Part shown: positions 1 through 7,809 of the stretch, in pieces
Layout of the letters: each line of letters starts with the position of its first letter
Numbering within the stretch: the stretch's first letter is position 1
DNA from: JBKHXU01 sp046565865
Lineage (GTDB): Bacteria; Pseudomonadota; Gammaproteobacteria; Acidiferrobacterales; Sulfurifustaceae
Assembly: GCA_046565865.1 (NCBI GenBank)
Contig: JBKHXU010000030.1
Coordinates: 1 to 32,071, forward strand
Direction: 5' to 3'
Length of the DNA stretch: 32,071 nucleotides
Notes under the pieces: model-generated
What the model was told of the DNA's origin: nothing
The model's database searches: none
The model's input: the letters and a program-made list of their open reading frames with translations, nothing else
Program-made: the position numbers and the translations under genes

Positions 1-613
1 CCAACAGCCCTTGGCGTTGCGCGTCCGACAGCGCCCGCGTCATGTCGGTATCGATGAAACCCGGCGCGACGGCATTGACGGTGATGTTGCGGCTGCCGAC
101 CTCGCGCGCCAGCGAGCGCGTGAAACCGATGATCCCGGCCTTGGCCGCGGCGTAGTTCGCCTGCCCGGCGTTGCCGGTGGCGGCGACGACCGAGCTGATG
201 CTGATGATGCGACCCTTGCGCGCCTTGGTCATGGGCCGCAGACACGCCTTGCTCAACCGATACACGGAAGTGAGATTGGTGTTAAGGATCGCGGCCCAAT
301 CTTCCTCGGACATACGCAACATCAACCCATCGCGGGTGATGCCGGCGTTGTTGACCAGAATACTCGGCGCGCCCGTCGACTTCTCCAATTCTTGCAGCAG
401 CGCCTCGACCGACGCCGGCTGCGTAACATCCAGCACCTTGCCGGTGCCGGTGATGCCGTGTTCCTTCAATGCCGCCTCGATCTTCTGCGCACCATCCGCC
501 GAGGTGGCGGTACCGACCACGCGCGCGCCCTGACGCCCGAGTTCGAGCGCGATCGCAAGCCCGATGCCACGGCTGGCGCCGGTGACGAGGGCGATTTCGT
601 TCTGCAAGCTCAT
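1..613 (-). CDS. fabG: 3-oxoacyl-[ACP] reductase FabG (3' end beyond window)
   Basis: FabG reduces 3-oxoacyl-ACP to 3-hydroxyacyl-ACP with NADPH in each cytosolic type II fatty-acid elongation cycle. The 204 visible residues form a short-chain dehydrogenase Rossmann fold: TGASRGIG cofactor loop at residues 11-18, NNAG at 88-91, catalytic Ser141, Tyr154 and Lys158 in the SISSVV and NYAAAK motifs, and the VNAVAPGFI segment near 179-187. About 40-45 C-terminal residues of the usual ~245 are missing because the gene runs off position 1. The ATG at 613 overlaps the fabD stop in an ATGA junction, so translation is probably coupled. Family and fab-cluster context are clear. Other SDR reductases are the only alternative and fit the neighbourhood less well. 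Confidence 0.96.
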   Translation of the reverse strand, partial: MSLQNEIALVTGASRGIGLAIALELGRQGARVVGTATSADGAQKIEAALKEHGITGTGKVLDVTQPASVEALLQELEKSTGAPSILVNNAGITRDGLMLRMSEEDWAAILNTNLTSVYRLSKACLRPMTKARKGRIISISSVVAATGNAGQANYAAAKAGIIGFTRSLAREVGSRNITVNAVAPGFIDTDMTRALSDAQRQGLL

Positions 614-1572
614 GCCTCGACTCCCGTTCTCATTTCACTGCCGCCGATGGCGACACGTGCCGCGGCCAGACTGGCGGGATCGTTAACCGTCAAGCACTCG
701 GTCTGCGGCGCGATGCGTTTATTGAGTCCGGTAAGCACCTTGCCCGGGCCGATCTCGATGATGTGCGTCACGCCAGTTTGCTTCATGGCCGCAATGGTAT
801 CGACCCACAATACCGGTGATGCAGCTTGGCGCGCGAGCAAGACCCGCAGCGCTTCCGGGTCCGATTCCGGCCGCGCATGTACGTTGTGCAATACCGGCAT
901 GCGTGGGGCGCGCAACGATACCGCGCGCAACCGTTCCGCGAGGCGCGCGGCCGCCGGCTGCATCAGGCGACTGTGTGCCGGCACGCTCACCGGCAACGAT
1001 ACCGCGCGCTTGGCGCCCGCATCTTTCGCCTGGGCCACGGCGCGCGCGATGGCGGTCGCGGTACCGGCGATCACGACTTGGCTCGGGGCATTGTAGTTGA
1101 CGGCATCGAGCACTTCGCCCTGCGCCGCTTGCGCGCACAGCGCGCGTACCGCCGCATCGTCCAATCCCAAAATGGCGGCCATTGCACCCTGCCCTGCCGG
1201 CACCGCTTCTTGCATGAAGCGCGCGCGATCCGCGACCAGCTTCACCGCGTCCGCGAAGTCGATGGCGCCGGCGCACACAAGCGCCGTGTATTCACCGAGA
1301 CTGTGACCGGCGACGCACGCGCCGTCCGGACCGCCCTCCGCCTGCCACGCGCGCCAAGTCGCAACGCCAGCCGTAAGCATGGCCGGCTGCGTAATCTGCG
1401 TCTGGTTCAGTTTCTCTTCCGGTCCCGCGCTCACGATCGCCCACAGATCGAAGCCGAGCGCCGTCGACGCCGCATCGAACGTCGCGCGCACGTCGGGGTA
1501 CCGATCCGCGAGATCCTGCAACATGCCGACCGATTGTGAGCCTTGGCCGGGGAAGACGTAAGCGATTTTCAT
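610..1572 (-). CDS. fabD: malonyl-CoA:ACP transacylase FabD
   Basis: FabD moves malonyl from CoA to ACP, providing the extender unit for fatty-acid synthesis in the cytosol. The 320-residue product (family about 310) starts MKIAYVFPGQGSQ, the usual FabD N-terminus. The nucleophile is Ser91 in GHSLGEY, Arg116 sits before FMQEAVP, and the His of the Ser-His pair is His200 in VPAHS. The frame stays open upstream to 2001, but that extension overlaps fabH and resembles no FabD, so I start at the ATG at 1572. A strong Shine-Dalgarno is not visible there. The gene lies 35 bp after fabH, and its TGA overlaps the fabG ATG by 4 nt. Confidence 0.96.
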   Translation of the reverse strand: MKIAYVFPGQGSQSVGMLQDLADRYPDVRATFDAASTALGFDLWAIVSAGPEEKLNQTQITQPAMLTAGVATWRAWQAEGGPDGACVAGHSLGEYTALVCAGAIDFADAVKLVADRARFMQEAVPAGQGAMAAILGLDDAAVRALCAQAAQGEVLDAVNYNAPSQVVIAGTATAIARAVAQAKDAGAKRAVSLPVSVPAHSRLMQPAAARLAERLRAVSLRAPRMPVLHNVHARPESDPEALRVLLARQAASPVLWVDTIAAMKQTGVTHIIEIGPGKVLTGLNKRIAPQTECLTVNDPASLAAARVAIGGSEMRTGVEA

Positions 1573-1607
1573 CGTGTGAACCGTATAGCTGAACCGCAGT
1601 CGCCGCG

Positions 1608-2570
1608 CTAGTAGCGCAGCAATACCGAGCCCCAGGTGAAACCGCCGCCAAAGGCTTCCATTAGTATCGTATCGCCACGGCGGATGCGGCCGTCGCGTAC
1701 CGCCTCGTCGAACGCGAGCGGGATCGAGGCCGCCGAGGTGTTGCCGTGGCGATCGACGGTGAGCACCACACGCTCCATCGGCAACCCGAGCTTTTTCGCG
1801 GTGGCGGTGATGATGCGGATATTCGCCTGATGCGGCACCAGCCACTTGATGTCCGACTGCTGCATGCGGTTGGCCGCGAGCGTCTCGTCGACGATGCGCC
1901 CGAGCGTCGTGACCGCGACCTTGAACACCTCGCTGCCTTCCATTTGCACGAACGGCAGGCGTTCGCGCCGATGGCTGGTGCCGACGCCGGTCGGTACGCA
2001 CAGCAGATCTTTATACTGGCCGTCGGCATGCAGGTGCGTGGAAATGATGCCCGGCGCGTCGGCAGCGCCGAGCACCACCGCGCCCGCGCCGTCGCCAAAC
2101 AGCACGCAGGTTGAACGATCTTTCCAGTCGACGATGCGCGACAACACCTCGCTGCCAATGACCAGCGCGCAGCGCGCGCTGCCGGTGCGAATGAATTTTT
2201 CCGCGATGGTGAGGGCGTACACGAAACCGGTGCACACCGCCTGCACGTCGAACGCCGGGCATTCGCGAATGCCGAGACGCTCCTGAATCAAGCACGCCGT
2301 CGCCGGGAACACGAGATCGGGTGTAGTGGTAGCGACGATGATGAGATCGACTTGCTTCGCATCGACACCGGCCGCATCGAGCGCGCGCCGCGCGGCTTCC
2401 AAACCCATGGTGCTGGCGCTTTCGTCGTCAGCCGCGAGATGGCGTTCGCGAATGCCGGTGCGATCTACGATCCACTGATCCGTGGTTTCCACCATGCGCT
2501 CAAGCTCGGCGTTGGTCAGCACGCGCGCCGGCAAATAGCTGCCGGTACCGAGTATGCGAGAATGGGTCAT
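1608..2570 (-). CDS. fabH: 3-oxoacyl-[ACP] synthase III FabH
   Basis: FabH condenses an acyl-CoA primer (acetyl-CoA in most Proteobacteria) with malonyl-ACP, starting fatty-acid synthesis. The protein is 320 residues, normal for the family. The catalytic triad is visible: Cys113 in QAVCTGF, His247 in PHQAN and Asn277 in GNTSAA, with the C-terminal GGGFTWGS signature. The ATG at 2570 overlaps the plsX stop as ATGA, so the two are translationally coupled. A fabH between plsX and fabD matches the E. coli order and differs from Pseudomonas, where I recall fabD following plsX directly. Primer preference cannot be read from sequence. Confidence 0.96.
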   Translation of the reverse strand: MTHSRILGTGSYLPARVLTNAELERMVETTDQWIVDRTGIRERHLAADDESASTMGLEAARRALDAAGVDAKQVDLIIVATTTPDLVFPATACLIQERLGIRECPAFDVQAVCTGFVYALTIAEKFIRTGSARCALVIGSEVLSRIVDWKDRSTCVLFGDGAGAVVLGAADAPGIISTHLHADGQYKDLLCVPTGVGTSHRRERLPFVQMEGSEVFKVAVTTLGRIVDETLAANRMQQSDIKWLVPHQANIRIITATAKKLGLPMERVVLTVDRHGNTSAASIPLAFDEAVRDGRIRRGDTILMEAFGGGFTWGSVLLRY

Positions 2571-3586
2571 GCTACCTGTCCCGCGCCCTGCATCGCGAGC
2601 AGCTCGCGACCGATGCGCTGCGGCACCTGATTGTTCACCTCGGACAGCGCCTCCAAGATCGCTTGCTCGAACGCGAGCGCGTCGGCACCGCCGTGGCTCT
2701 TGATCACCGTGCCGTTGAGGCCGATCAGGGTCGCGCCGTTGTAGTGGCGTGGATCGACGCGCTTGCGAAACGCGCGCAACACCGGTAACGCGACGAGGCC
2801 AGCGAGGCGCGTCAGCACGTTACGGTTGAATTCCTGACGAATGAATGTCGACAGCATCTGCGCCAATCCCTCGCTGGTCTTCAACGCCACGTTGCCGACG
2901 AAACCATCGCACACGATGACGTCCAGGTCCCCGGTATAAATCTCATTGCCTTCGACGTAACCCACGTAGTTCACGTGACTCAAGCGCAGGAGTTCCTGCG
3001 TCCGCTTCACCGTCTCGTTGCCCTTGATGTCTTCTTGCCCGATGTTGAGCAGGCCCACGCGCGGCCGCGGTTTGCCTTCGACTGCGGTGACGAGAATCGA
3101 TCCCATGATGGCGAACTGCAGGAGCTGCTCCGGCGTGCAATCCACGTTAGCCCCGAGATCGAGCACATGCACGTGTCCGTGGACGGTCGGCAGCGTGGTG
3201 ACGATCGCCGGGCGGTCGATGCCGGGTAAGGTCTTTAACACGAACCGCGCGGTCGCCATGAGCGCGCCGGTGTTGCCGGCCGAGACCGCCGCCTGCGCCG
3301 CGCCCTGCTTCACCAGATCGATGGCGACGCGAAGCGACGAATCCTTTTTATTTCGCAGCGCCTGCGCCGGCGGTTCGTCCATCGCCACGACCTCGTCGGC
3401 GTGATGCAGCGTCAGTCGATCGTGCGTGGCGGCGTGACGCCGGCGCAGCTCCTCGATCAATACCGGCTCGCGACCAACGAGAATGAGATGCAGCGTGGGC
3501 TCTCGCGCCAGCGCCGCGAGCGCCGCCGGCACGGTGACCGAAACGCCGTGATCACCGCCCATGGCGTCGAGGGCGATCGTGATCAA
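2567..3586 (-). CDS. plsX: phosphate acyltransferase PlsX
   Basis: PlsX converts acyl-ACP and phosphate to acyl-phosphate, the donor used by PlsY for glycerol-3-phosphate acylation; it acts at the inner face of the membrane. The 339-residue product begins MITIALDAMGGDHG, the PlsX hallmark, and contains the conserved SAGNTGA (about 102-108) and DGFVGN motifs. The start codon is TTG (3586-3584); no ATG fits the conserved N-terminus and the Shine-Dalgarno is weak. It follows rpmF by 32 bp and overlaps fabH by 4 nt. The weak start may lower its translation relative to L32, which is inference. Confidence 0.95.
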   Translation of the reverse strand: MITIALDAMGGDHGVSVTVPAALAALAREPTLHLILVGREPVLIEELRRRHAATHDRLTLHHADEVVAMDEPPAQALRNKKDSSLRVAIDLVKQGAAQAAVSAGNTGALMATARFVLKTLPGIDRPAIVTTLPTVHGHVHVLDLGANVDCTPEQLLQFAIMGSILVTAVEGKPRPRVGLLNIGQEDIKGNETVKRTQELLRLSHVNYVGYVEGNEIYTGDLDVIVCDGFVGNVALKTSEGLAQMLSTFIRQEFNRNVLTRLAGLVALPVLRAFRKRVDPRHYNGATLIGLNGTVIKSHGGADALAFEQAILEALSEVNNQVPQRIGRELLAMQGAGQVA

Positions 3587-3618
3587 CGCGCCGGCCCCGT
3601 CAGGACGTCGAGCAATCG

Positions 3619-3798
3619 CTACTCGGACGTATTGTCGATGACCTTGCGCCCGCGGTAGTAGCCGTCGCTGGTGACGTGATGGCGGCGGTGAGTCTCGCCG
3701 CTGGTCTTGTCGATCGACACGGCGGACTTTTTCAGTTTGTCGTGCGAACGGCGCATGCCGCGTCGCGAGGGAGATACTCGGCTCTTTTGTACTGCCAT
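3619..3798 (-). CDS. rpmF: 50S ribosomal protein L32
   Basis: This short gene encodes 59 residues. The product starts MAVQKSRVSPSRRGMRRSHD, the canonical bacterial L32 N-terminus, and continues with the basic HRRHHVTSDGYYRGRKV core. L32 is a structural protein of the large ribosomal subunit. It is a version without the zinc-binding CxxC pairs found in some bacteria. A clear AGAGGAT Shine-Dalgarno sits about 5 nt before the ATG at 3798. It follows yceD by 30 bp and precedes plsX by 32 bp, as in E. coli, where ribosomal and lipid genes are co-transcribed. Confidence 0.97.
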   Translation of the reverse strand: MAVQKSRVSPSRRGMRRSHDKLKKSAVSIDKTSGETHRRHHVTSDGYYRGRKVIDNTSE

Positions 3799-3828
3799 GT
3801 CGAATCCTCTAGATGAAAATAAAACGCA

Positions 3829-4338
3829 CTATTTGGGTTTCAGCGTCTTGAGCCCGGCGAAGGGATTGGCGCGCTGCTTGGACGGTGCCTTCGGCGCCCC
3901 GCCGACATGATCCCGTGCCGGACACTGATCGAGCGCGTGTTTCGGGATCATGGGCAACGCCAGCAGCAACTCATCCTCGACAAACTCGCTCAAGGGCATC
4001 GCCCGCGCCACCACCAGTGTATCGTCCTGCCCTTCCAATTCCGGGCGCTCGCCGGGACGCAACACGATCATGTCGGGGGTGGTTTCGATCGCCAGCGTCA
4101 TCGGCTCCAGACACCGCTGGCACGTAAGGCGTATCTGCGCCCGCACGGTGCCGCGCATGAACCGCAGCTGCTCGACGCCCTCGCGCCCGAACGTGAGATC
4201 GACGCCGACCGACCCTTGCTTATCGAGACACGACTCTGCGAGCCGCGGCATGGATGTCACCGGCAGCTCACCGGAAAGCTCGGCGCCCTGATCCGCCAGT
4301 TGCGCCGGGTCGATCGTCGCTGGCCACCCGCCCGACAT
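3829..4338 (-). CDS. yceD: YceD-family (DUF177) 23S rRNA accumulation protein
   Basis: The 169-residue product belongs to the YceD/DUF177 family, whose members affect 23S rRNA accumulation and nearly always precede rpmF. Visible family features are the LTCQRCLEPM segment with Cys73/Cys76, the acidic EFVEDELLLALPMIPKH stretch, a further Cys139, and the C-terminal PNPF-like ANPFAGL motif. Molecular function is not well defined. The ATG at 4338 lies only 9 nt below a good -10 hexamer, so the transcript would have almost no leader, and no Shine-Dalgarno is present. The start region is nearly identical to that of rluC at 11339. It heads the fab operon. Confidence 0.92.
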   Translation of the reverse strand: MSGGWPATIDPAQLADQGAELSGELPVTSMPRLAESCLDKQGSVGVDLTFGREGVEQLRFMRGTVRAQIRLTCQRCLEPMTLAIETTPDMIVLRPGERPELEGQDDTLVVARAMPLSEFVEDELLLALPMIPKHALDQCPARDHVGGAPKAPSKQRANPFAGLKTLKPK

Positions 4339-4347
4339 AGGGCGCGG

Positions 4348-4376
4348 ATGATATATTTCGCGTAAACCTGTGTCAA
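4348..4376 (-). promoter_or_regulatory. sigma70 promoter of the yceD-rpmF-plsX-fab operon
   Basis: On the minus strand a perfect TTGACA (4376-4371) is followed after 17 nt by TATCAT (4353-4348), a 5/6 match to the -10 consensus. The predicted start point near 4341-4342 is only 3-4 nt before the yceD ATG at 4338, implying a near-leaderless mRNA. Start point not measured. Confidence 0.72.
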
Positions 4377-4400
4377 AATAAGGCTTTCGATAACGTGCCG

Positions 4401-4416
4401 AACGTCATGGGACGTT
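4401..4416. promoter_or_regulatory. 6-bp inverted repeat between divergent promoters (possible operator)
   Basis: AACGTC and GACGTT form perfect 6-bp arms around a 4-nt spacer (atgg). The site lies between the yceD and pycA promoters and its last base touches the pycA -35 box at 4416. A repressor or activator could sense carbon or lipid status here, but no regulator is identified and a 12-bp palindrome can arise by chance. Confidence 0.3.
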
Positions 4417-4444
4417 TGACACCCCGGGGCCCCTTCCGTAAAAG
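4416..4444 (+). promoter_or_regulatory. sigma70 promoter of pycA-pycB-maf
   Basis: TTGACA at 4416-4421, a 17-nt spacer and TAAAAG at 4439-4444 (4/6). The start point would be near 4451, leaving a leader of about 70 nt before the TTG start of pycA. It is back-to-back with the yceD promoter. Confidence 0.6.
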
Positions 4445-4521
4445 GTACCGGTATCGGGACAGCCGAATCGGCCTATTTGTCGGCCCGGCGCGTGCGTCGC
4501 GGTGCAATCCGGAGCGTCGTT

Positions 4522-5940
4522 TTGATCAAGAAAATACTGGTCGCCAACCGCGGCGAGATCGCGGTCCGCATCGTGCGCGCGTGCGCCGAAATGGACATCA
4601 AATCGGTGGCCATCTACACCGATGCCGACCGTCACGCGCTGCACGTCAAAAAGGCGAACGAGTCGTACAACGTCGGCCCCGACCCCGTCGGCGGGTATCT
4701 CAATGCCCATCGCCTGGTCAATCTCGCGGTTGCCACCGGCTGCGATGCGCTACATCCCGGCTATGGGTTCCTCTCGGAAAATCCACAATTGGCGGAAGTG
4801 TGCGCCCGGCGCGAGATCATCTTCATCGGGCCGAGCGTGGATGCGATCCGTCGCATGGGCGACAAGACCGCGGCGCGCGAGGCGATGATCGCCGCCGGCG
4901 TGCCGGTAGTGCCGGGCAGCGAGGGCAATCTCAAGACCGTCGCGGCGGCGGTGAAGCTCGCCAAAAAGATCGGCTACCCAGTCATGCTCAAGGCCACCTC
5001 GGGCGGCGGCGGCCGCGGCATTCGCCGCTGCAACAACGAGGACGAGCTCAAGCGCGCCTACGAGCGCGTCGTCTCGGAAGCCAGCAAGGCATTTGGCTCC
5101 GCCGATGTGTTCCTGGAAAAATGCGTGGTCGCGCCGCGCCATATCGAGGTGCAAATCCTCGGCGACAAGCACGGCAACGTGGTGCACTTGTTTGAGCGCG
5201 ACTGCTCCATACAGCGCCGCCATCAGAAACTGGTCGAGATCGCGCCCTCGCCGCAGTTGACCGAGGAACAACGCCAGATCGTGTGCGACCTCGCGGTGCG
5301 CGCGGCAAAAACGGTGAACTACGAGAACGCCGGCACGGTCGAATTCCTGCTCGACCAGGACGGCAATTTCTATTTCATGGAGATGAACACGCGGCTGCAG
5401 GTCGAGCACACCGTCACCGAGCAGATCACCGGCATCGACATCGTGCAGGAACAAATCCGCATCGCCGAGGGACAGTCATTGTCGTTCAGGCAGGAGCAGG
5501 TACAACGGCGCGGCTTCGCGATCCAATTCCGCATCAACGCCGAGGACCCGAAGAACGATTTTCTGCCGAACTACGGCCGCATCACGCGCTATTACTCCCC
5601 CGGCGGACCCGGCGTGCGCGTCGACGCCGCCATCTACACCGGCTACGAGTTTCCGCCGCATTACGACTCGATGTGCGCCAAGCTCACCGTTTGGGCGCTC
5701 AGCTGGGAGAAGGTGCTGGCGCGCGCGCGGCGTGCGCTCATGGACATGGGGTTGCACGGGGTGAAAACCACCAAACCGTATCACCTCGAGATCCTGAAGG
5801 CGCCCGAGTTTCGCGCCGGCCGGTTCGACACCGGCTTCATCGAGCAACACCCGGAGCTGATAAACTACTCCGTTCGACGACCGCCGGCGGATCTCGCCGC
5901 GGCCATCGCCGCGGCCATCGCCGCCCATCACGCGCTCTAA
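4522..5940 (+). CDS. pycA: pyruvate carboxylase subunit A (biotin carboxylase)
   Basis: This subunit carboxylates biotin with ATP and bicarbonate; the carboxyl group is then passed to pyruvate by the partner encoded next. The 472-residue protein has the complete biotin carboxylase architecture: N-terminal KKILVANRGEIAVRI, ATP-grasp glycine loop SGGGGRGIRR around residues 150-170, and the catalytic EMNTRLQVEHTVTE block. VEHTVTE and ITGIDIVQEQIRIAEG resemble two-subunit pyruvate carboxylases more than AccC. I choose the TTG at 4522 because a GGAG (4511-4514) sits 7 nt upstream and it gives the family N-terminus; an upstream TTG at 4477 would add 15 non-conserved residues. The gene is divergent from yceD and 9 bp from pycB. 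AccC of acetyl-CoA carboxylase is the alternative, but no accB is adjacent. Confidence 0.88.
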   Translation: MIKKILVANRGEIAVRIVRACAEMDIKSVAIYTDADRHALHVKKANESYNVGPDPVGGYLNAHRLVNLAVATGCDALHPGYGFLSENPQLAEVCARREIIFIGPSVDAIRRMGDKTAAREAMIAAGVPVVPGSEGNLKTVAAAVKLAKKIGYPVMLKATSGGGGRGIRRCNNEDELKRAYERVVSEASKAFGSADVFLEKCVVAPRHIEVQILGDKHGNVVHLFERDCSIQRRHQKLVEIAPSPQLTEEQRQIVCDLAVRAAKTVNYENAGTVEFLLDQDGNFYFMEMNTRLQVEHTVTEQITGIDIVQEQIRIAEGQSLSFRQEQVQRRGFAIQFRINAEDPKNDFLPNYGRITRYYSPGGPGVRVDAAIYTGYEFPPHYDSMCAKLTVWALSWEKVLARARRALMDMGLHGVKTTKPYHLEILKAPEFRAGRFDTGFIEQHPELINYSVRRPPADLAAAIAAAIAAHHAL

Positions 5941-5949
5941 GGCATTCGC

Positions 5950-7797
5950 ATGGCAATCGCACCGAAAAAGATTTACGTCACCGAGGTCGTTCTGCGCGAC
6001 GCACATCAATCGCTGCTCGCAACGCGCATGCGCACTGAGGACATGTTGCCCATTTGCGACCGCATCGATCGCGTTGGTTTCTGGTCGGCCGAGGCGTGGG
6101 GCGGCGCGACGTTCGATGCCTGCATCCGTTTTTTGAAGGAAGATCCGTGGGAACGGCTACGCAAACTCAAGAAGGCGTTGCCGAACACGCCGATTCAAAT
6201 GCTGTTGCGCGGACAAAACCTGCTCGGCTATCGACACTACTCCGACGACGTCGTGCGCGCGTTCGTCAAGAAGGCGGCCGAAAACGGCGTCGAGGTGTTC
6301 CGCATCTTCGACGCCATGAACGACATGCGCAACCTGCGCGTCTCGATCGAGGCGGTACTCGCCGCCGGCAAGCACGCGCAGGGCGCAATCTGCTACACCA
6401 CGAGCCCGGTGCATACCATCGAGCACTTCATCGAGCAGGCGCGCGAACTGGAACACATGGGTTGCCAGACGATCGCCATCAAAGATATGGCCGGGTTGCT
6501 CACGCCGGCAGCGTCGGCCGAGTTGTTCGGTGCGCTGTCGAAGGTGATCAAGGTACCGCTGCACTTTCACTCGCACACCACCGTGGGAGTGGCCAACATC
6601 AGTATGTACGAAGCGGTCGAGCACGGCGCGCGTCACGTCGATACCGCCATCTCGTCGTTGTCGTGGGGCACCTCGCACTCCCCGACCGAAAGCATGGTGG
6701 TGGCCTTCAAAGACACACCGTATGACACGGGCCTTGACCTCGCGCTGTTGCAGGAGATCGGTTTTTACTTCCGCGAGGTACGGAAAAAGTATCACCAGTT
6801 CGAAAGCGAATACGCCGACATCGACACGCGCGTGCAGGTCAATCAGGTACCGGGCGGCATGATTTCGAACCTCTCGAACCAGCTGAAAGAGCAAGGCGCG
6901 CTGCACCGCATGAACGAGGTGCTGGCCGAGATCCCGCGCGTGCGCCAGGACTTGGGCTTCCCGCCGCTGGTGACGCCGACGTCGCAGATTGTGGGCACGC
7001 AAGCGGTGCTCAACGTGCTCACCGGCAGCCGCTACAAGAGCATCACCAATGAAGTGAAGCTTTACCTGCAGGGCCGCTACGGCCAAGCGCCGGGCAAGGT
7101 TAACGATTCGGTGCGCAAGCTAGCCATCGGCAATGACGAGGTCATCGACTGCCGCCCCGCCGATCGGTTGAAGCCGGAAATGCAACGGCTGCAAGAGGAG
7201 ATCGGCGAGCTGGCGCAAAGCGAAGAAGACGTCCTCACTTACGCCATGTTCCCCGAAATCGGCCGCAAATTTCTCGAGGAACGGCGCGCCGGCACGTTGA
7301 AACCCGAGGAGCTGCTGCCGCGCCGCGACGTCGAACCGCAGGCGCCAGGTGCGCCGACACTGGCGCCGACCGAGTTCAACGTCACGCTGCACGGCGAGAC
7401 GTATCACATCCGCGTCACCGGCGCGGGCCACAAGACCGAGGAACGCCGGCCGTTCTACGTCAGCGTCGACGGCGTGCCGGAAGAAATCTTGATCGAGACA
7501 TTGACCGAAACGGTGCCAACCGAGTCGGCGGTCGTCGATACCAAGCGCGTCTCGCGCGGTTCGAAGCGACCGAAGGCCTCCAAGGAAGGTGACGTGACCA
7601 GTTCCATGCCGGGCAGCGTGGTCGAGATCCTGGTCAAGGTCGGCGAGACGGTCAAAGCCGGCGACGCGGTGCTGGTGATCGAGGCGATGAAGATGGAAAA
7701 CGAGGTGCCGGCCCCGATCGGCGGGCGCGTAAAGAGCGTCAACGTCGCTAAGGGCGACCGCGTCAATCCCGACGAAGCGCTGGTCGAGATCGAGTAA
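5950..7797 (+). CDS. pycB: pyruvate carboxylase subunit B (OadA-type carboxyltransferase with biotin domain)
   Basis: The 615-residue protein carries an N-terminal carboxyltransferase TIM barrel (about 1-300: VVLRDAHQSLLATR, WGGATFDAC, HFHSHTTVG), a conserved central PYC/OADA domain (about 300-460) and a C-terminal biotinyl domain with EAMKMEN, biotin acceptor Lys581. It transfers CO2 from carboxybiotin to pyruvate to make oxaloacetate. OadA of the sodium-pumping decarboxylase has the same layout, but no OadB or OadG gene is nearby and a biotin carboxylase subunit directly precedes it, so pyruvate carboxylase (as in Pseudomonas) is more likely; 2-oxoglutarate carboxylase is less likely. ATG at 5950 has AAGG about 7 nt upstream. 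The maf start lies 12 bp after its stop. Confidence 0.88.
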   Translation: MAIAPKKIYVTEVVLRDAHQSLLATRMRTEDMLPICDRIDRVGFWSAEAWGGATFDACIRFLKEDPWERLRKLKKALPNTPIQMLLRGQNLLGYRHYSDDVVRAFVKKAAENGVEVFRIFDAMNDMRNLRVSIEAVLAAGKHAQGAICYTTSPVHTIEHFIEQARELEHMGCQTIAIKDMAGLLTPAASAELFGALSKVIKVPLHFHSHTTVGVANISMYEAVEHGARHVDTAISSLSWGTSHSPTESMVVAFKDTPYDTGLDLALLQEIGFYFREVRKKYHQFESEYADIDTRVQVNQVPGGMISNLSNQLKEQGALHRMNEVLAEIPRVRQDLGFPPLVTPTSQIVGTQAVLNVLTGSRYKSITNEVKLYLQGRYGQAPGKVNDSVRKLAIGNDEVIDCRPADRLKPEMQRLQEEIGELAQSEEDVLTYAMFPEIGRKFLEERRAGTLKPEELLPRRDVEPQAPGAPTLAPTEFNVTLHGETYHIRVTGAGHKTEERRPFYVSVDGVPEEILIETLTETVPTESAVVDTKRVSRGSKRPKASKEGDVTSSMPGSVVEILVKVGETVKAGDAVLVIEAMKMENEVPAPIGGRVKSVNVAKGDRVNPDEALVEIE

Positions 7798-7809
7798 CAC
7801 GCGTTCGCT

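Noticed and set aside
11..1096. 361-codon plus-strand frame opposite fabG and fabD
   Set aside because: Both opposite-strand genes have all catalytic residues; this frame is a composition-driven shadow with a TTG start at the edge.
1573..2001. N-terminal extension of fabD
   Set aside because: The extra 143 codons overlap fabH, are arginine-rich and precede the canonical FabD N-terminus MKIAYVFPGQG.
5950..7797. Oxaloacetate decarboxylase alpha subunit (sodium pump)
   Set aside because: No oadB or oadG is adjacent, and a biotin carboxylase subunit directly precedes it, which the decarboxylase does not need.
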